A DNA stretch of 64,000 nucleotides, taken from contig NZ_JAUSUK010000001.1 in NCBI RefSeq assembly GCF_030813515.1, forward strand, positions 496,001 to 560,000, in the 5' to 3' direction. The position numbers and the translations under genes are program-made. Within the stretch, counting starts at the first letter, position 1. Every line of letters starts with the position of its first letter. This document shows positions 25,666 to 34,092 of this stretch, piece after piece. The DNA is from Rhodopseudomonas julia. Its GTDB lineage: Bacteria; Pseudomonadota; Alphaproteobacteria; Rhizobiales; Afifellaceae. Under the pieces are notes generated by a model, which did no database searches, had not been told where the DNA came from, and saw nothing but the letters and a program-made list of their open reading frames with translations.

Positions 25666-26862
25666 ATGACACAGAAATCACGCGTCCTTATCTATAGCCA
25701 CGATACGTTCGGGCTGGGTCACCTCAGGCGATGCCAGGGGCTCGCCGAAGCGATCGTGGAAAATTTCGACCACGCATCGGTGATGATCCTGTCCGGATCA
25801 CCAATCATCGGCAGCTTTGAGTACCGCTCACGCGTCGACTTCGTTCGCGTTCCGGGGGTCATCAAACTCAGGAACGGCGAGTACACCTCACTCAATCCCA
25901 AGATCGACATCGACGAGACGTTGTCGCTGCGCTCCTCGATCATCGAGCACACAGCCTCGATCTATAAGCCGGACATCTTCATCGTCGACAAGGAGCCCTA
26001 TGGTCTGAGAGGCGAAGTGCGCCCGACGCTGTCTCTCCTGAAAAAGCAGGGAACGCGCCTCGTTCTCGGCCTTCGCGACGTGCTCGACGATCAGGAGATT
26101 CTCGCCCAAGAATGGGCGCGCAAGGATTCCTACCGTGCGCTTAGCGACCTTTACGATGATATATGGGTCTATGGGCTGCCCTCCATCTACGATCCGCTCG
26201 CCGGACTGCCGATCAGTGATGCGGTCCGAGACAAAATCGTCTTCACGGGTTATCTGCGGCGACAGCTGCCGAGATTCGATCCGAACCATCCCCAGCCTTT
26301 CGACGGCGACCCCTTCATCCTCGTCACCCCAGGCGGCGGAGCGGACGGCATTGAGCTCGTCGATTGGGTGCTGCGCGCCTATGAGGCGCAAGAGCGGCCT
26401 CTCTTTCCGGCCCTGATCGTGCTCGGACCTTTCATGGCGCATAATGATCAGCTGGCGTTTTTCGAGCGGGCGCAATCGTTGCGCAATGTCAAGACGATGC
26501 GGTTTACGCCCCAGCTCGAACCCCTCATCAACGACGCCGTCGCTCTCGTCGGCATGGGCGGCTACAACACGTTTTGCGAGGCCCTTTCCTTCGACAAGCC
26601 AACGCTACTCATTCCGCGGGTCGTGCCCCGACGGGAACAGGCTATCCGCGCCGAACAGGCGGAGAAGCTCGGCCTGTGCACGCATCTGCCGATCGACGAT
26701 TACCCGGATGTCAGCGCCATCACCGAGGCGCTTGCGGAGCTGCCGGACCAGCCCTTGCCGTCGCAGCATTTCGTCCCGGGCCTTCTCGACGGATGGGAGA
26801 CGATCCGAGAATTGCTGGCACCCTTTCTGGAAACCCCTGCCCTCAAGCGTAGCTTGCCGTGA
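25666..26862 (+). CDS. Glycosyltransferase, COG4671/MurG-like GT-B fold
   Basis: A 398-residue predicted glycosyltransferase. The N-terminus RVLIYSHDTFGLGHLRRCQ is the hallmark of the COG4671 group; the C-terminal half has the donor-binding GGGADGIELVDW (about residue 222) and VGMGGYNTFCEALSF (about residue 295), as in family 28/MurG-like enzymes. No signal peptide or membrane helix is seen, so it acts at the cytoplasmic face. The ATG at 25666 fits the family start although its ribosome site is weak. It is the first gene of a six-gene operon and is followed after 23 bp by another glycosyltransferase. Confidence 0.82.
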   Translation: MTQKSRVLIYSHDTFGLGHLRRCQGLAEAIVENFDHASVMILSGSPIIGSFEYRSRVDFVRVPGVIKLRNGEYTSLNPKIDIDETLSLRSSIIEHTASIYKPDIFIVDKEPYGLRGEVRPTLSLLKKQGTRLVLGLRDVLDDQEILAQEWARKDSYRALSDLYDDIWVYGLPSIYDPLAGLPISDAVRDKIVFTGYLRRQLPRFDPNHPQPFDGDPFILVTPGGGADGIELVDWVLRAYEAQERPLFPALIVLGPFMAHNDQLAFFERAQSLRNVKTMRFTPQLEPLINDAVALVGMGGYNTFCEALSFDKPTLLIPRVVPRREQAIRAEQAEKLGLCTHLPIDDYPDVSAITEALAELPDQPLPSQHFVPGLLDGWETIRELLAPFLETPALKRSLP

Positions 26863-26885
26863 GCGTGGGTTCTCGCGGCTTCTAA

Positions 26886-28139
26886 ATGCGCGTTGCAACG
26901 ATCCTCAAGGGCTATCCACGCCTGTCTGAAACCTTCATCGCCCAGGAGATCCGGGGACTGGAGCAGCGCGGCATCGCGCAGCGCATCGTCTCGCTGCGCC
27001 ATCCGACCGATCCCTACGAGCACGACGTCCACCGCGAGATCGATGCGGAACGCTATTATCTGCCCGAATATCTGAAGGACGATCCGCCGCGTGTCTCGCG
27101 AGCCCGGCGGAACGTGGAGAGGCTTCCGGGTTTTGAGGTGGCGAAAGCAGCCTTCACGAGGGATTTTGCCCGCGACCCCACGGCCAACCGGCAGCGCCGC
27201 TTCGGCCAGGCGGCTGTCCTTGCCGCAGAAATGCCGGAAGATATCGGCTGGATGCACTGCCACTTCCTGCACACGCCGGCATCCGTCGTGCACTATGCGA
27301 GCCTTATGACAGGCATCGGTTGGTCGTTTTCAGCCCATGCCAAGGATATCTGGACAACACCGCCGCAAGAGCTCACCGACAAACTTGCAAGCGCCGCTTG
27401 GGGCGTCACCTGCACCAGGACGAACCTCGATTACCTTCAAAGTCTGACGGGCGATCCGGATAAGATAGAACTCGTCTATCACGGTCTTGATTTCTCCCGC
27501 TTTCCCAAGGAGCCGCGGCCTGAGCGCTCCGAAGACAGCCCTTTCACGCTCATCACGGTCGGTCGAGCCGTCGAAAAGAAAGGCTTCGACGATCTTCTCA
27601 CAGCGCTGGCACGTCTTCCCGACGAGGCGCGCTGGCGACTCGTTCATATCGGCGGCGGAGCGCTGATTTCGTCCCTCAAGGCACAAGCCGAAAGGCTGAG
27701 GCTTTCAGAGCGTATCGAGTTTCGTGGGCCGCAGCCAAGAACCGCCGTGCTTGCTACCTTAGAAGAAGCCGATCTTTTCGTCCTGCCGTCGCGCGTGACA
27801 GCCGATGGCGACCGCGACGGCCTGCCGAACGTTCTTCTGGAGGCGGCAGCCTTCGCCTTGCCGATGATCGCAACGCGCGTCTCGGCGATTCCCGAATTCA
27901 TCGAGGATGGCGTCAGCGGCCGGCTCGTGGAGCAACGGGACACGGAAGCACTTGCTGCTGCGATCGCGACTTTGATGGGCGACAGAAATCTCCGACGCCA
28001 CCTCGGCCTTGCCGCCTTTCGCCGTGCGCATGCGGATTTCAAGGCTGCACCCGGCATCGACAGGGTGGCGGCGATGCTGCGCTGTTCCTTGGCAGGAGAT
28101 CAGCCGATCCGCGAAAGATGCGCCGCGAGCGTCGGATGA
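26886..28139 (+). CDS. Glycosyltransferase family 4 (WaaG/ExoL-like)
   Basis: A 417-residue GT-B enzyme. The acceptor domain begins MRVATILKGYPRLSETFIAQE, the signature of exopolysaccharide GT4 enzymes. The donor domain has VGRAVEKKGFDDLLTAL (about residue 226) and the E-x7-E type motif with DGLPNVLLEAAAFALPMIAT (about residue 315). It should transfer a sugar from a nucleotide donor to a lipid-linked glycan. The stop overlaps the next gene's ATG (ATGA), so translation is coupled. Confidence 0.86.
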   Translation: MRVATILKGYPRLSETFIAQEIRGLEQRGIAQRIVSLRHPTDPYEHDVHREIDAERYYLPEYLKDDPPRVSRARRNVERLPGFEVAKAAFTRDFARDPTANRQRRFGQAAVLAAEMPEDIGWMHCHFLHTPASVVHYASLMTGIGWSFSAHAKDIWTTPPQELTDKLASAAWGVTCTRTNLDYLQSLTGDPDKIELVYHGLDFSRFPKEPRPERSEDSPFTLITVGRAVEKKGFDDLLTALARLPDEARWRLVHIGGGALISSLKAQAERLRLSERIEFRGPQPRTAVLATLEEADLFVLPSRVTADGDRDGLPNVLLEAAAFALPMIATRVSAIPEFIEDGVSGRLVEQRDTEALAAAIATLMGDRNLRRHLGLAAFRRAHADFKAAPGIDRVAAMLRCSLAGDQPIRERCAASVG

Positions 28140-29224
28140 AGATCGCCTTTTACGCGCCGATGAAGCCTCCGGACCATCCCGTTATGTCCGGCGACCGAAC
28201 CTTCGCCCGCGCCATTCTTGCCGCTCTCGAGGCTCTCGGCCATGAGGTCGAGGTGGTTTCGCGCTTCCGCAGCTGGTGCCGAGCTCCCGCAGAACAGGTC
28301 GCGCTTGCGCAAGCTGCAGAGGCGGAACGGGAGGCGGTGCGTGCGCGGCTCGAAGCCGCGCCCCCGGATCTCTGGCTCACCTATCATCTTTATCACAAGG
28401 CACCGGATTGGCTCGGGCCTGCGATCAGCGCCGAGCTCGGCATCCCCTATGTTGTGATCGAGGCGAGTTTTGCCGAAAAGCAGCGTTCCGGCCGTTGGCG
28501 TGAGGGAGCCGCAGCCGCAGAAGCAGCCCTTGCGAAAGCCAGCATGGTGGCGGCGATCCAATCAGAAGACCTATGCGGACTTCGCAAAACCGTGCCGCAG
28601 GCGCGGCTCACACATCTAACGCCCTTCATGGAGCTTGGCTCCTTTCTGCGCACCGAAAGCAATCGGGATTCCGGGCCCCTCCGGCTCCTTTCTGTCGGCA
28701 TGATGCGCGCAGGCAGCAAAGCCTCCACCTACCAGGCTCTGGCAAAAGCACTGGCGGCATGGGGGGAGACGCAGTGGACGTTGACCGTTGCGGGAGACGG
28801 GCCGGAGCGGTCTGCACTCGAACCGCTCTTTGCCGCAGACAAGACGCGCTTCATCGGAGCGGTCCCGCCGGACGCGATGCCCGCTCTTTACGCGGCGGCC
28901 GATATTTTCGTGTGGCCCGCGCTCAAGGAACCACTCGGCTTCGTGTTCCTGGAAGCCATGGCGAGCGGCCTTCCGATAATCGGGGGACGCGGCGGCGGCG
29001 TACCGGATCTCGTGCAAGACGGGGTAAACGGCTTGCTCGTTGAGCCGCAAGAGCCACAGAGCGTAAGCGCAGCCCTTTCCCGGCTCGGCGATCCGCAGTT
29101 ACGGGTGCGGATGGGGGCGGCGGGCCGGCAGATCGCAGCCGAAAAGCACAGCCTCGAAGCGGGCATGAAGGGATTGGCCGCGCTCATCGAACGCGCCTTC
29201 ACGACACCCCGAGGAGAGGACTGA
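28136..29224 (+). CDS. Glycosyltransferase family 4 protein
   Basis: A 362-residue GT-B glycosyltransferase. It begins MKIAFYAPMKPPDHPVMSGD and has a donor-domain core VGMMRAGSKASTYQAL (about residue 187), DGPERSALEPL (about residue 221), and LKEPLGFVFLEAMASGLPIIG (about residue 262) with the two conserved Glu of GT4. The start is the ATG at 28136, overlapping the previous stop; a six-codon longer version exists. It is followed by a one-base TGATG overlap with the next gene. Sugar and linkage are not predictable. Confidence 0.84.
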   Translation: MKIAFYAPMKPPDHPVMSGDRTFARAILAALEALGHEVEVVSRFRSWCRAPAEQVALAQAAEAEREAVRARLEAAPPDLWLTYHLYHKAPDWLGPAISAELGIPYVVIEASFAEKQRSGRWREGAAAAEAALAKASMVAAIQSEDLCGLRKTVPQARLTHLTPFMELGSFLRTESNRDSGPLRLLSVGMMRAGSKASTYQALAKALAAWGETQWTLTVAGDGPERSALEPLFAADKTRFIGAVPPDAMPALYAAADIFVWPALKEPLGFVFLEAMASGLPIIGGRGGGVPDLVQDGVNGLLVEPQEPQSVSAALSRLGDPQLRVRMGAAGRQIAAEKHSLEAGMKGLAALIERAFTTPRGED

Positions 29225-30366
29225 TGCGGGCGCTGATCTGGGTTCAGCATCTTCTGGGCGTCGGCCATGCCGTACGCGCCGGTGCGATTGCGCGCGCGCT
29301 TTGTGAAGAAAGTGCCGCCGTCACCCTCGCGACGGGGGCATCTTTGCCGGGCTCGGTCGATACACAGGGCTTCGATGTCATCAGATTGCCGGCCGCGCGG
29401 GCCTCTGACCCGGCCTTCAGCGCCATTATCGATGAAGATGGCGGGGAGGTGGACGATGCCTTCTGGCAACGGCGGCGCGACATCCTTCTCGCGCTCATCG
29501 ACGTGGTTGATCCCGATATCGTGGTGACGGAGGCGTTCCCGCTGGCAAGGCGAGCTTTTCGGGCAGAGCTCGTCCCGTTTCTTCAGAAGTTGCGGGCAAA
29601 GCCCCGGCAACCCTTCATCGCTGCGTCGGTGCGCGACATCCTGGTGCGTAAGCCGCCCGACAAAGAAAGGGCGATGGCCGATCTCGCCCTCGCCTATTAC
29701 GACAAGATCCTGATCCATTCAGATCCGCAGCTCGTCCGGCTGGAGCATAGTTTCGGGGAAGCGGAAAGGCTCGCTCCGCTCGTCACTTACACGGGGTTTG
29801 TCAATTCGAGCTCCAACGTGCCCGCACCGTCAGGCGCTGGCGAAGGCGAGGTGATCGTCTCATGCGGAGGTGGGGCGGTTGGACGTGCCATCCTGCAGGC
29901 CGCGCTTTCGGCGCGCCTGCATAGCTCCAATGCAGGGACGTGCCTTTGGCGGGTGCTCGCCGGCCCCCATTTAAGTCCTGAAGATTTTGCCGCCCTTACG
30001 AAGGCTGCCCCGCCGGGCGTTATCGTGGAGCGAGCACGGCGTGACTTTCCAGACCTTCTGACACGTGCGCGGCTGTCGGTGAGCCAGGCCGGCTACAACA
30101 CTGCCGTCGACATCTTGCAGGCCAGAGTGCCGGCGCTCCTCGTACCCTTCGCGGCAGGATCCGAGACTGAGCAAACACAACGCGCTGACTTATTTGCCGG
30201 GCATGGGCTTGCCGTAGCCTTGCCAGAGAAAACCCTATCGGCGGAGACCCTTGCCAGGGCCGCGGACGAGGCGATGCAGCTTAAGCCAAAAGCTGTCGAG
30301 TTTTCGTTGGATGGCGCAAAAAAAACCGCCAAGCTTTTGATCGCGGCGGCGAAAAGAGGATCGTGA
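29224..30366 (+). CDS. Glycosyltransferase, family 28 C-terminal type
   Basis: A 380-residue predicted glycosyltransferase related to the first gene of this operon: MRALIWVQHLLGVGHAVRAG matches the GLGHLRR-type N-terminus, and SQAGYNTAVDILQARVPALLVPF (split near residues 281-303) matches the GGYNT donor-binding loop of MurG-like enzymes. SCGGGAVGR (about residue 217) is the Gly-rich hinge. The operon thus has two COG4671-like and two GT4-like enzymes, enough for a repeat unit of several sugars. It is linked by one-base TGATG overlaps on both sides. Confidence 0.8.
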   Translation: MRALIWVQHLLGVGHAVRAGAIARALCEESAAVTLATGASLPGSVDTQGFDVIRLPAARASDPAFSAIIDEDGGEVDDAFWQRRRDILLALIDVVDPDIVVTEAFPLARRAFRAELVPFLQKLRAKPRQPFIAASVRDILVRKPPDKERAMADLALAYYDKILIHSDPQLVRLEHSFGEAERLAPLVTYTGFVNSSSNVPAPSGAGEGEVIVSCGGGAVGRAILQAALSARLHSSNAGTCLWRVLAGPHLSPEDFAALTKAAPPGVIVERARRDFPDLLTRARLSVSQAGYNTAVDILQARVPALLVPFAAGSETEQTQRADLFAGHGLAVALPEKTLSAETLARAADEAMQLKPKAVEFSLDGAKKTAKLLIAAAKRGS

Positions 30367-31145
30367 TGGAAGATGCGGAGCGGTTTTGCGCGCGTTTGGA
30401 CGCGGCAGCAGAGACCGGAAGGGCGCTTTCCTTCTGGTGGCGCGACGACGATGCGACCGAACCGACGCCCGAACTCGACAGGCTGGCGGGGCTTTTCGGC
30501 GAGATCGAAGAGACGAAGCGTCCGCCGCTCGGCCTCGCCGTGATCCCGGACGGTGCGCGCCCGGCGCTCGTCGACCGCCTCGCACGCGAGCCCCATATCG
30601 CCATCCTGCAACACGGACTTGCACACAGAAACCATGCGCAGGACGGGGAAAAGAAGTCGGAGTTTCCGCTATCCCGTCCCCTGACGAATTGTCTTGCCGA
30701 CGTGAAGACCGGTCGCACCCGGTTGCTGCAGCTCTTCGACGGCAAGCTCCTCCCCGTCTTCGTGCCGCCATGGAACAATGTCTCACCCCCCGTAGTAGAG
30801 GGCTTGTCGACCCTCGGAATCCGCGGCCTGTCGCGTCTCGGTCCGACAAGGGGAGTCCCTGGAGAGTGCAACACCCATCTCGATATCATCGAGTGGCGAG
30901 AGACGCGCGGTTTCATCGGCCGCAAGGCGGCCTTCGCCCTTCTCACGGAGGAGGCTGAGAGGCGGCTCGCCGGCGCCAGCGAACCGATCGGCATTCTCAC
31001 CCACCATCTCGCCCATGACGAAGCCTGCTGGGACTTCTCCTGCGAATTGCTGACGCTCCTCGCGAGTCACCCCGGAGCAACCTTTCCGCCGCTTCAGGAG
31101 CTTTTTGCGCTGCAGGAGCCGGGATACCCGTCGATCCATGGGTGA
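30366..31145 (+). CDS. Polysaccharide deacetylase-like protein
   Basis: A 259-residue protein with the NodB-homology pattern in shortened form: the metal-site Asp pair in FWWRDDDATEP (about residue 23), the His-x3-His motif in QHGLAHRNHA (about residue 82), the VPPWNNVSP turn (about residue 136) and a distal His in ILTHHLAHD (about residue 216). This suggests a zinc-dependent deacetylase acting on an N- or O-acetylated sugar. It has no signal peptide, so it would act in the cytoplasm on precursors. It overlaps both neighbours and is followed by the sulfotransferase gene, placing it in glycan decoration. Confidence 0.72.
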   Translation: MEDAERFCARLDAAAETGRALSFWWRDDDATEPTPELDRLAGLFGEIEETKRPPLGLAVIPDGARPALVDRLAREPHIAILQHGLAHRNHAQDGEKKSEFPLSRPLTNCLADVKTGRTRLLQLFDGKLLPVFVPPWNNVSPPVVEGLSTLGIRGLSRLGPTRGVPGECNTHLDIIEWRETRGFIGRKAAFALLTEEAERRLAGASEPIGILTHHLAHDEACWDFSCELLTLLASHPGATFPPLQELFALQEPGYPSIHG

Positions 31146-32229
31146 ACCGCCAAGCCCGCGGGAGTTGTTTCGCGCCGTTAAGAAACTCAATCTCTTGCAG
31201 CGTTTCCAGGACGCAAGAGATGTCCGCATCGCCGCGGATCCCGCCTGTGCCGAATTCTTGAGGAGTTACCGGAACGGAGCCTATGCCGCCCTTCTTCTCG
31301 AAAAGAAATCGGCGGCATCCGGGGGTGTCGATACGGGCCACCTCATCGCCGTATCCACCGAAGACGAAACGCGCCTGAAACACGAGCTGGTTGATCGCTT
31401 TCCTCACGCGGCCGTCGCCGGCTTCATCGGCGACGCAGCTCTCAGAGCGGCGGCACACGCCGATCCCCTTGCTGACGATGCTGGCATCCTTACCGAGCCC
31501 GAGCCCCGCAACCTCTATACGGTCATCTGCGGGCCCCGCACCGGCTCGACCTGGTTCGTCAATCTCCTGCGCGAAACGGGATGGCTCGGTCGGCCCACGG
31601 AGCATCTGCGTCCGCTGATCGTGTTCATGGCCCGCCACCGCAACCGTCTTGGGGTAGATCTCAGCCGTTGGCTCGCCCTTCTTATACGTCAGGAGCAGGA
31701 AGACGGGGTCTTCGGGACCAAAATCATCGACGACTTCGCCATTTCCCTTGCGCCCTTTGTCGACAGCAACGAACGGGCAATGGTTGAGCGCCTCGCCGCG
31801 AAAGCACACATCATCCGCCTTCGTCGACGCGATCGTGTGGCACAGGCAGTGTCGGAATATATCGCGGAAGCGACTACGGTCTGGCATGTGCGCAAAAACG
31901 AAGCGATGGCCGCCTACAGCGAGGCGAAAGAAACCGTCGCCTACGACTATGAGCGTATCCTCGCCTCCTATGAGCGACACAGGGCCGCTGAAGCTGCAAT
32001 CGATAACTGGCTTCGCGCCACGGGACGGCCAGCACTCGATGTCTTCTACGAAGACGTTCTCGCCGCGCCGGAAGAGCGCCTTGCCGAGATCTTCAGCTTT
32101 CTGAGAGGCGAGCCCGCCCCCACCTTGCAGGTGTCATCAACGCGCTACCAGCGGCTCGGTGACGGGGTGAACGAAGAGATGGCACGCCGCTTTCGTGCAG
32201 AATTCGGCCTCCAGACATCCTCGTCGTAG
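31138..32229 (+). CDS. Stf0-type sulfotransferase
   Basis: A 363-residue sulfotransferase expected to move sulfate from PAPS to a carbohydrate hydroxyl. The 5'-phosphosulfate loop is GPRTGSTWF (about residue 131) and the 3'-phosphate region lies around LRRRDRVAQAVS (about residue 227). The long Trp-rich central part and the FYEDVLAAPEERL ending (about residue 302) fit the Stf0 family, known from mycobacterial trehalose sulfation and rhizobial surface glycans. About 110 N-terminal residues before the PAPS loop are not part of the core family and may be an extra domain. The start overlaps the deacetylase gene by 8 bp. Confidence 0.83.
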   Translation: MGEPPSPRELFRAVKKLNLLQRFQDARDVRIAADPACAEFLRSYRNGAYAALLLEKKSAASGGVDTGHLIAVSTEDETRLKHELVDRFPHAAVAGFIGDAALRAAAHADPLADDAGILTEPEPRNLYTVICGPRTGSTWFVNLLRETGWLGRPTEHLRPLIVFMARHRNRLGVDLSRWLALLIRQEQEDGVFGTKIIDDFAISLAPFVDSNERAMVERLAAKAHIIRLRRRDRVAQAVSEYIAEATTVWHVRKNEAMAAYSEAKETVAYDYERILASYERHRAAEAAIDNWLRATGRPALDVFYEDVLAAPEERLAEIFSFLRGEPAPTLQVSSTRYQRLGDGVNEEMARRFRAEFGLQTSSS

Positions 32230-32240
32230 CCCCCTTATCG

Positions 32241-33197
32241 TCACAGACCAAGGTCGCGACAAATTTCTTCTGCCAACATGTCGGTGCAATTCTCGCTGCG
32301 CGCGAAATCATCGAAAAGGAGCGACCAGGTGCCGTCGCCCGCATCGCGGTAGGGACCAAATTTGAAATACTGATTCGGGCCGAGATGGTGATGACCGATG
32401 CGGCCTGTCACCTGGGCAACGCGCGCGCCGTTGACGAAAAGTTCGATGCGGCCGTCACCGTCGGGTCCGGCGCGCGTGAAAGCGATGATATTGAACCAGC
32501 CATCGTCGGCCTCCGGCAGGACCGGCAGGAAGCGTGTCACGCGGAGCTCGTCCGTGCACGCATCGTATTCCGCATGGCGCGCGGGGCGATCACCCCCTTC
32601 GGCAATCACCCAGCCACGGCTTTGACTGTCATAGGGGCGGTTCCAGACCTCCGTCTCGCCCGGCCGACAGGGGTAGATCTTGGCCCCGTCAGCGGAGAGG
32701 AGCGGCGTCAGAAGTTCGGTTTCGACAGTGAAGAAGAGCTTTCCGTCTCGAAGCCTCAGAGCGAGGAAGGGGCTTGAATTCCCCGGAACGCCCTTCGGAA
32801 TCGTACGCTTCCATTGCGCCAAGACGTGTCGGTGATCGCCATTCGGACGGGGACCGACGAAGCGCACCGAAAAGCGGTACCAGACGGGCGTTCCGTAAGG
32901 CAGATGGGCGCTTTTCGATTCCCACAATTCGGCACGCTCGCTGCAATCTTCGGCCTTTGGCGGACAATGCTCCTTGAGCGTAAGCTCAATCGCCGTCGAG
33001 CCGTTCCGCCCTGCGCCCTGCACAAAGCGATAGCTGCCGGCACGCTGTTCGAAATTGTCTTTGTAATAGAGCACGGCAGGATCGAGCGCGCCGCTTTCAA
33101 AATTCTCGCGCAGCATTTTCGCCTGCCCGGACGAAGAAGAGAGCGACAGCCAAAGGCCGGCAAACAGCAGCGGCAGACAATAGCGCATCGGTCTCAT
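32241..33197 (-). CDS. Secreted polysaccharide lyase (heparin lyase I-like, PF14099 type)
   Basis: A 318-residue protein with a signal peptide (MRPMRYCLPLLFAGLWLSLS, cleaved near SGQA) and a beta-jelly-roll polysaccharide lyase domain: LRENFESG at the start, ERAELWES (about residue 85), WYRFSVRFVG (about residue 105), HVLAQWKR (about residue 122), and PNQYFKFGPYRD near the end. Members cleave uronic-acid-containing glycans by beta-elimination. It lies convergent to the sulfotransferase (11 bp apart), so it probably trims or degrades the glycan made by that operon. ATG 33197 is preferred over the GTG just before it. Confidence 0.8.
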   Translation of the reverse strand: MRPMRYCLPLLFAGLWLSLSSSSGQAKMLRENFESGALDPAVLYYKDNFEQRAGSYRFVQGAGRNGSTAIELTLKEHCPPKAEDCSERAELWESKSAHLPYGTPVWYRFSVRFVGPRPNGDHRHVLAQWKRTIPKGVPGNSSPFLALRLRDGKLFFTVETELLTPLLSADGAKIYPCRPGETEVWNRPYDSQSRGWVIAEGGDRPARHAEYDACTDELRVTRFLPVLPEADDGWFNIIAFTRAGPDGDGRIELFVNGARVAQVTGRIGHHHLGPNQYFKFGPYRDAGDGTWSLLFDDFARSENCTDMLAEEICRDLGL

Positions 33198-33340
33198 CAC
33201 CAGAGGCAGTCATCGCGGCAAGGCTTACCGGCCGCTGTTTGCGCACGCAATCTACGCTCCCCGGGGGCAATTGCCACCGAACGACAGGCAGCGACAATTC
33301 CGGCGAACACGACCAGCAGGAAAAAGAAACATGAGGGAGT

Positions 33341-33415
33341 TGGCTGGGGCGGCAGGATTCGAACCTGCGAATGGCGGCACCAAAAGCCGCTGCCTTACCA
33401 CTTGGCTACGCCCCA
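33341..33415 (-). tRNA. tRNA-Gln (TTG)
   Basis: Full cloverleaf on the minus strand: acceptor TGGGGCG/CGCCCCA, D-arm with AAGTGGTAA, anticodon stem GCGGC/GCCGC around loop TTTTGGT (anticodon TTG), T-arm GGTTCGAATCC, discriminator G and encoded CCA (33343-33341). Length 75 nt including CCA. Confidence 0.96.
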
Positions 33416-33607
33416 ATTCACGCTCGCACGAGCAGTGAATGCGCCTATAAGGGCTTTGGCGAAGTTGGGCAACATGTCGAACCGATCATAAGCCCACGAA
33501 GGAGGCTGCGACATAGGTGCAGGCCTTTTATGCGAAATCCATTGCATCACATTGAGAAGATGGCTTGAAGCCGGAGCGGTGCAAGGCTATAAGCCACCCC
33601 GCTTTGG

Positions 33608-33684
33608 CGGAGTGTAGCGCAGCCTGGTAGCGCACCTCGTTCGGGACGAGGGGGTCGCAGGTTCGAATCCTGCCACTCCGACCA
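33608..33684 (+). tRNA. tRNA-Pro (CGG)
   Basis: Full cloverleaf: acceptor CGGAGTG/CACTCCG, D-arm AGCCTGGTAGC, anticodon stem CCTCG/CGAGG around loop TTCGGGA (anticodon CGG), T-arm GGTTCGAATCC, discriminator A and encoded CCA. Length 77 nt. It points toward, but is convergent with, the aldehyde dehydrogenase gene. Confidence 0.97.
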
Positions 33685-34053
33685 TTTTATCCCGAGGCTT
33701 TGGGACCGGATCGCGTTCCTGGAGCTTTTGCCGGCACATGCTGTCGGCGCCGTCTGGGCCAAAGAACCAGACCGTGACGTCTTTTCTCTCCAAGCCATGA
33801 TCGAGCCTTCGGACAGCGGCCGAATCGCAGCTTCTGATTCGGACGGTGTCGGTCTGCGAAGCTTCCGAATCGGAGCCCGCCGTCTCAAGACGATCGAGAA
33901 TCAGGCGTGACGCAGCTGACGACGTCGGATCGTTCAGGCGGCTTCTTTCAAATCCCGAGCCCAGAGGCGCAGATCTTCGAGCGCATCGGATCGCGCAAGA
34001 GCGGTCTCTGAACGCCAGCAGAGCGTCTCGAGGACACCGCCGATTAGAGAAAT
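33685..34053. other. Non-coding stretch after tRNA-Pro
   Basis: About 370 bp with no convincing gene. It has a short imperfect direct repeat, agcttctgattcgga at 33829-33843 and agcttccgaatcgga at 33860-33874 (13 of 15 bases). I see no integrase, no partial copy of the tRNA 3' end and no promoter worth naming. Confidence 0.4.
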
Positions 34054-34083
34054 GGGCAGCGGCGGAGAAAACCGCCGCTGCCC
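34054..34083 (-). terminator. Terminator hairpin of the aldehyde dehydrogenase gene
   Basis: GGGCAGCGGCGG (34054-34065) and CCGCCGCTGCCC (34072-34083) form a perfect 12-bp stem with a six-base loop, nine bases after the stop of the minus-strand ALDH gene. The T-run after it on the minus strand is weak (ATTTCTCT). Confidence 0.75.
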
Positions 34084-34092
34084 CAAAGCTGA

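Noticed and set aside
33341-34053. tRNA-associated integration site
   Set aside because: No integrase, no duplicated tRNA 3' end and only a 15-bp imperfect repeat were found near the two tRNA genes.
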